DNA of 15,166 nucleotides from Methylibium sp964616015 (lineage in GTDB: Bacteria; Pseudomonadota; Gammaproteobacteria; Burkholderiales; Burkholderiaceae_C): the NCBI GenBank assembly GCA_964616015.1, contig CAZTTC010000062.1, forward strand, positions 1-15,166, given 5' to 3'. Under the pieces are notes generated by a model. That model did no database searches and was not told where the DNA came from. It was given only the letters and a program-made list of their open reading frames with translations. Shown here piece after piece: positions 12,927 to 15,166 of this stretch; position 1 is the first letter of the stretch, and each line of letters opens with the position of its first letter. The position numbers and the translations under genes are program-made.

Positions 12927-15166
12927 TGGCCTGGGTCGCCGACTGGATCCGTCGCCAGCCGCGCCACGGCCTGGTCGGCGGTCTGGGCGGTCTGTTCATC
13001 GCGGTGATCGTCGCGCTCGCCGCCTACGACATCGTGCGCGGCCATCGCAACGCGGTCGAGGCGACCGCGCGCGAGCTGAATGCGCAGGCCCGCGTGATCG
13101 CCGAGCAGACCGCGCGCAGCCTGCAGGCCGTCGACGTCGTGCTGCGCCACGTGGCCGACCCGCTGCGCGGCGTCGACCTGTCGACGCTGTCGCCGCGCGA
13201 GATGCACGAGCACCTGCAGCAGCAGGCGGTCGGCCTGGTGCAGATCGACGGCCTCGCGGTGCGCGATGCCGAGGGCCGCACCGTGGCCTTGTCCTGGGCC
13301 TACCCGACGCCGCCCAGCAACCTCAGCGTCACCGACCTCGGCTTCTTCGCGGCGCTGCGCGAGCACCCGCCGGGCGAGGTCTTCGTCGGTGCGACGCTGC
13401 AGGGCCGCAGCGACGGCCGCTGGGTGTTCCCGGTCGCGCGGCGCATCGACCGCGGTGACGGCCGCTTCGGAGGCTTCGTCGGCGCGCGCGGCCGCGTCGA
13501 CTACTTCCAGCAGTTCTACCGCGACGTGACGCCCGACGCCGGCACGACGATCGCGCTGCTGCATGCCGACGGCACGCTGATGGCGCGCCATCCGCCGGCC
13601 GACGGCCAGCTCGGCCGGCGCATGCCGCCGCTCGATGCGCAGGCCGCGGCGCCGGGCACGCCGCTGCGCAGCGTGAGCCCGATCGACGGCGTCGAGCGCT
13701 TCAGCGCGCTCCAGCCGGTCGGCGGCTACCCGGTGTCGGTGCTGATCAACCGCGACGTGAGCGCCGCGCTCGGCCCCTGGCGCGAGCAGGCGGTCGGCAC
13801 CGCGCTGCGCACGCTGGCGCTGGGGCTGCTGGCGGCGACGCTGCTGGCCGTGGCGCGGCGCCAGTTGCGGCGCCTGCAGACCGTCGGCGACTCGCTGGCC
13901 GAGTCCCAGGAGCGCTTTAGCGTCGCGGTCGCGGGCTCGGACGACGGCATCTGGCTGTGGGACTACGTGCAGGAGCGGGCGTTCGCGTCGGCACGCGCGC
14001 GGCAGATCCTGGGGGCAGCACCCGGCGCGGAGATGCAGTCGATGGACGAATGGAGCGCCACCGTCGACGCACGGCTGCATCCCGACGACCGGGCGCTGCG
14101 CCGCCAGGCGATCGACGCGCACCTGGCCGGTCGCACGCCGACCTACCAGGCCGAGTACCGCGTCACCGACGACCGCGGCGGCTGGCGCTGGATCGGCGTG
14201 CGCGGCCTGTGCGCGCGCGACGCCGACGGCCGGCCGCAGCGCATGGCCGGCTCGGTCAGCGACATCGATGCACGCAAGCGCGCCGAAGAGGCCCTGCGCG
14301 AGTCCGAACAGCGCTACGCGCTCGCAATGACCGGCTCGCACGAGGGCCACTGGGTCTGGGACATCGACGCCAAGCAGGTCTTCGTGTCGGCGACGCTCTC
14401 GGAGCTGTTCGGCCTGGGCGGCGGCGCACGCACCATGCCCGACGACGAGTACTTCGCGCGCCTGCCGCTGCACCCCGACGACCGCGAGCGCGTGCATCGC
14501 AACCGCCAGGACCACGTCGCCGGGCTCACGCCGCGGCTGGACCACGAGTTCCGCATCGTCGGGGGGCACGGCGAGCTGCGCTGGGTCCACACCCGCGGCC
14601 AGTGCTTCCGCGACGCCGCCGGGCGCCCGCAGCACCTGGCCGGCGCGACCATGGACGTGACCGATCGCCGCGCCGCCGCGCAGGCGCTGCGCGACCGCGA
14701 GGAAGCGCTGCGCCAGTCGGACGAGCGCTACCAGCTCGCCGTCGAGGGCTCGAACCAGGGCCTGTGGGACTGGGACCTGAAGAGCGACCTGCTGTTCCTG
14801 TCGCCGCGCGCCCAGCAGCTCAACTTCGTCGAGCCGGGCGAACCGCTGCGGCCGCGCCGCGAGTGGGTCGCGCTGACCGACTACCACCCCGAGGACTTCG
14901 CGCGCGTGCGCCGGGCGATCGGCGAGCACCTGCACGGCCGCACGCCGGAGTTCTCGGTCGACTACCGCGTGCGCCATCACTCCGGCGAATGGCGCTGGTA
15001 CCGCCAGCGCGGCGTCGCACTGCGCGACGCCGAAGGACGGCCCTACCGCATGGCCGGCTCGATGGAGGACATCAGCGCACCCAAGCACGCCGAGGCCGAG
15101 CGCGAGCGGCTCGAGCAGCAGCTGCGCCAGGCGCAGAAGCTCGAGGCCATCGGCACGCTGGCCGGC
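12926..15166 (+). CDS. Membrane sensor histidine kinase with Cache-like sensor and three PAS domains, 3'-truncated
   Basis: Open for 747 codons to the window end with no stop. Order: short cytoplasmic N-terminus; TM1 (about 15-36, GLVGGLGGLFIAVIVALAAY); periplasmic region (37-290) that begins ARVIAEQTARSLQAVDVVLR, typical of Cache/PDC sensors; TM2 (about 292-312, LALGLLAATLLAVA); then three tandem PAS/PAC units (about 329-445, 462-585 and 600-716). Each unit repeats a GS..G.W.WD motif, HPDDR or HPEDF, and a PAC ending RDA.GRP..MAGS..DI. The last visible residues, QLRQAQKLEAIGTLAG, are the start of a HisKA dimerisation helix just before the expected H-D-F phosphoacceptor box, which lies beyond the window with the ATPase domain. 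Whether it ends in a receiver (hybrid kinase) cannot be seen. It overlaps the receiver gene by one base. The periplasmic ligand is unknown. Confidence 0.92.
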   Translation, partial: MAWVADWIRRQPRHGLVGGLGGLFIAVIVALAAYDIVRGHRNAVEATARELNAQARVIAEQTARSLQAVDVVLRHVADPLRGVDLSTLSPREMHEHLQQQAVGLVQIDGLAVRDAEGRTVALSWAYPTPPSNLSVTDLGFFAALREHPPGEVFVGATLQGRSDGRWVFPVARRIDRGDGRFGGFVGARGRVDYFQQFYRDVTPDAGTTIALLHADGTLMARHPPADGQLGRRMPPLDAQAAAPGTPLRSVSPIDGVERFSALQPVGGYPVSVLINRDVSAALGPWREQAVGTALRTLALGLLAATLLAVARRQLRRLQTVGDSLAESQERFSVAVAGSDDGIWLWDYVQERAFASARARQILGAAPGAEMQSMDEWSATVDARLHPDDRALRRQAIDAHLAGRTPTYQAEYRVTDDRGGWRWIGVRGLCARDADGRPQRMAGSVSDIDARKRAEEALRESEQRYALAMTGSHEGHWVWDIDAKQVFVSATLSELFGLGGGARTMPDDEYFARLPLHPDDRERVHRNRQDHVAGLTPRLDHEFRIVGGHGELRWVHTRGQCFRDAAGRPQHLAGATMDVTDRRAAAQALRDREEALRQSDERYQLAVEGSNQGLWDWDLKSDLLFLSPRAQQLNFVEPGEPLRPRREWVALTDYHPEDFARVRRAIGEHLHGRTPEFSVDYRVRHHSGEWRWYRQRGVALRDAEGRPYRMAGSMEDISAPKHAEAERERLEQQLRQAQKLEAIGTLAG

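Noticed and set aside
12650..15088. 812-codon minus-strand open frame over the kinase
   Set aside because: The plus-strand frame encodes Cache, PAS and HisKA motifs without interruption. The antisense product is low-complexity and matches nothing I recognise.

Overview
This is a high-GC window with dense, tightly packed genes. The gene families (a fused LivM-LivG transporter protein, a PhoX-family DUF839 protein, an FlK-like thioesterase beside a LysR regulator, a Cache/multi-PAS kinase) and a PELVEG-encoding inverted repeat suggest a betaproteobacterium of the order Burkholderiales, perhaps the Rubrivivax/Leptothrix/Ideonella neighbourhood. That placement is inferred from family resemblance, not from a marker gene. 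I see no rRNA, tRNA, CRISPR array, transposase or phage gene, and no gene-free stretch longer than 300 bases.

Layout. (1) 1-1217 (+): the 3' part of mmsA, CoA-acylating methylmalonate-semialdehyde dehydrogenase (valine/propanoate catabolism). (2) 1425-2668 (+): an all-helical TPR-like protein interrupted by a 100-N assembly gap. The 55 bases on either side of the gap are identical, so the gap looks like an unmerged contig overlap; collapsing it restores one open frame. (3) 2761-4677 (-): a PhoX-family (DUF839) protein with a Tat-like leader, divergent across only 36 bp from (4) 4714-5481 (+), a YgfF-like short-chain dehydrogenase. (5) 5509-6438 (-): RlpA, a septal lipoprotein lytic transglycosylase with DPBB and SPOR domains. 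(6) 6570-10205 (+): a branched-chain-amino-acid-type ABC importer operon: permease LivH, a LivM permease fused to the LivG ATPase, and ATPase LivF, with 4-bp or overlapping junctions. No binding protein is present. A REP-like inverted repeat is embedded, in frame, at the start of the LivM-LivG gene. (7) 10210-10476 (-): an unrecognised 88-residue protein. (8) 10748-12459 (+): a LysR regulator translationally coupled to a C-terminally short FlK-like hotdog thioesterase, then a second, intact hotdog thioesterase; the 271-bp region upstream of lysR carries two perfect inverted repeats. (9) 12543-15166 (+): a single-domain response regulator overlapping the start of a membrane sensor kinase (Cache-like periplasmic region, three PAS domains) that is cut by the window edge at the phosphoacceptor helix.

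How they work together. The liv operon imports an amino acid or related small amide/acid. mmsA and the thioesterases act on acyl-CoA intermediates, so a loose acyl-CoA/amino-acid catabolism theme is possible, but the blocks appear to be separate transcription units. The regulator/kinase pair forms its own signalling unit. The points most worth a second look are the removable assembly gap, the translated repeat in livMG, the shortened FlK-like thioesterase that keeps all the catalytic residues, and the paired palindromes upstream of lysR.
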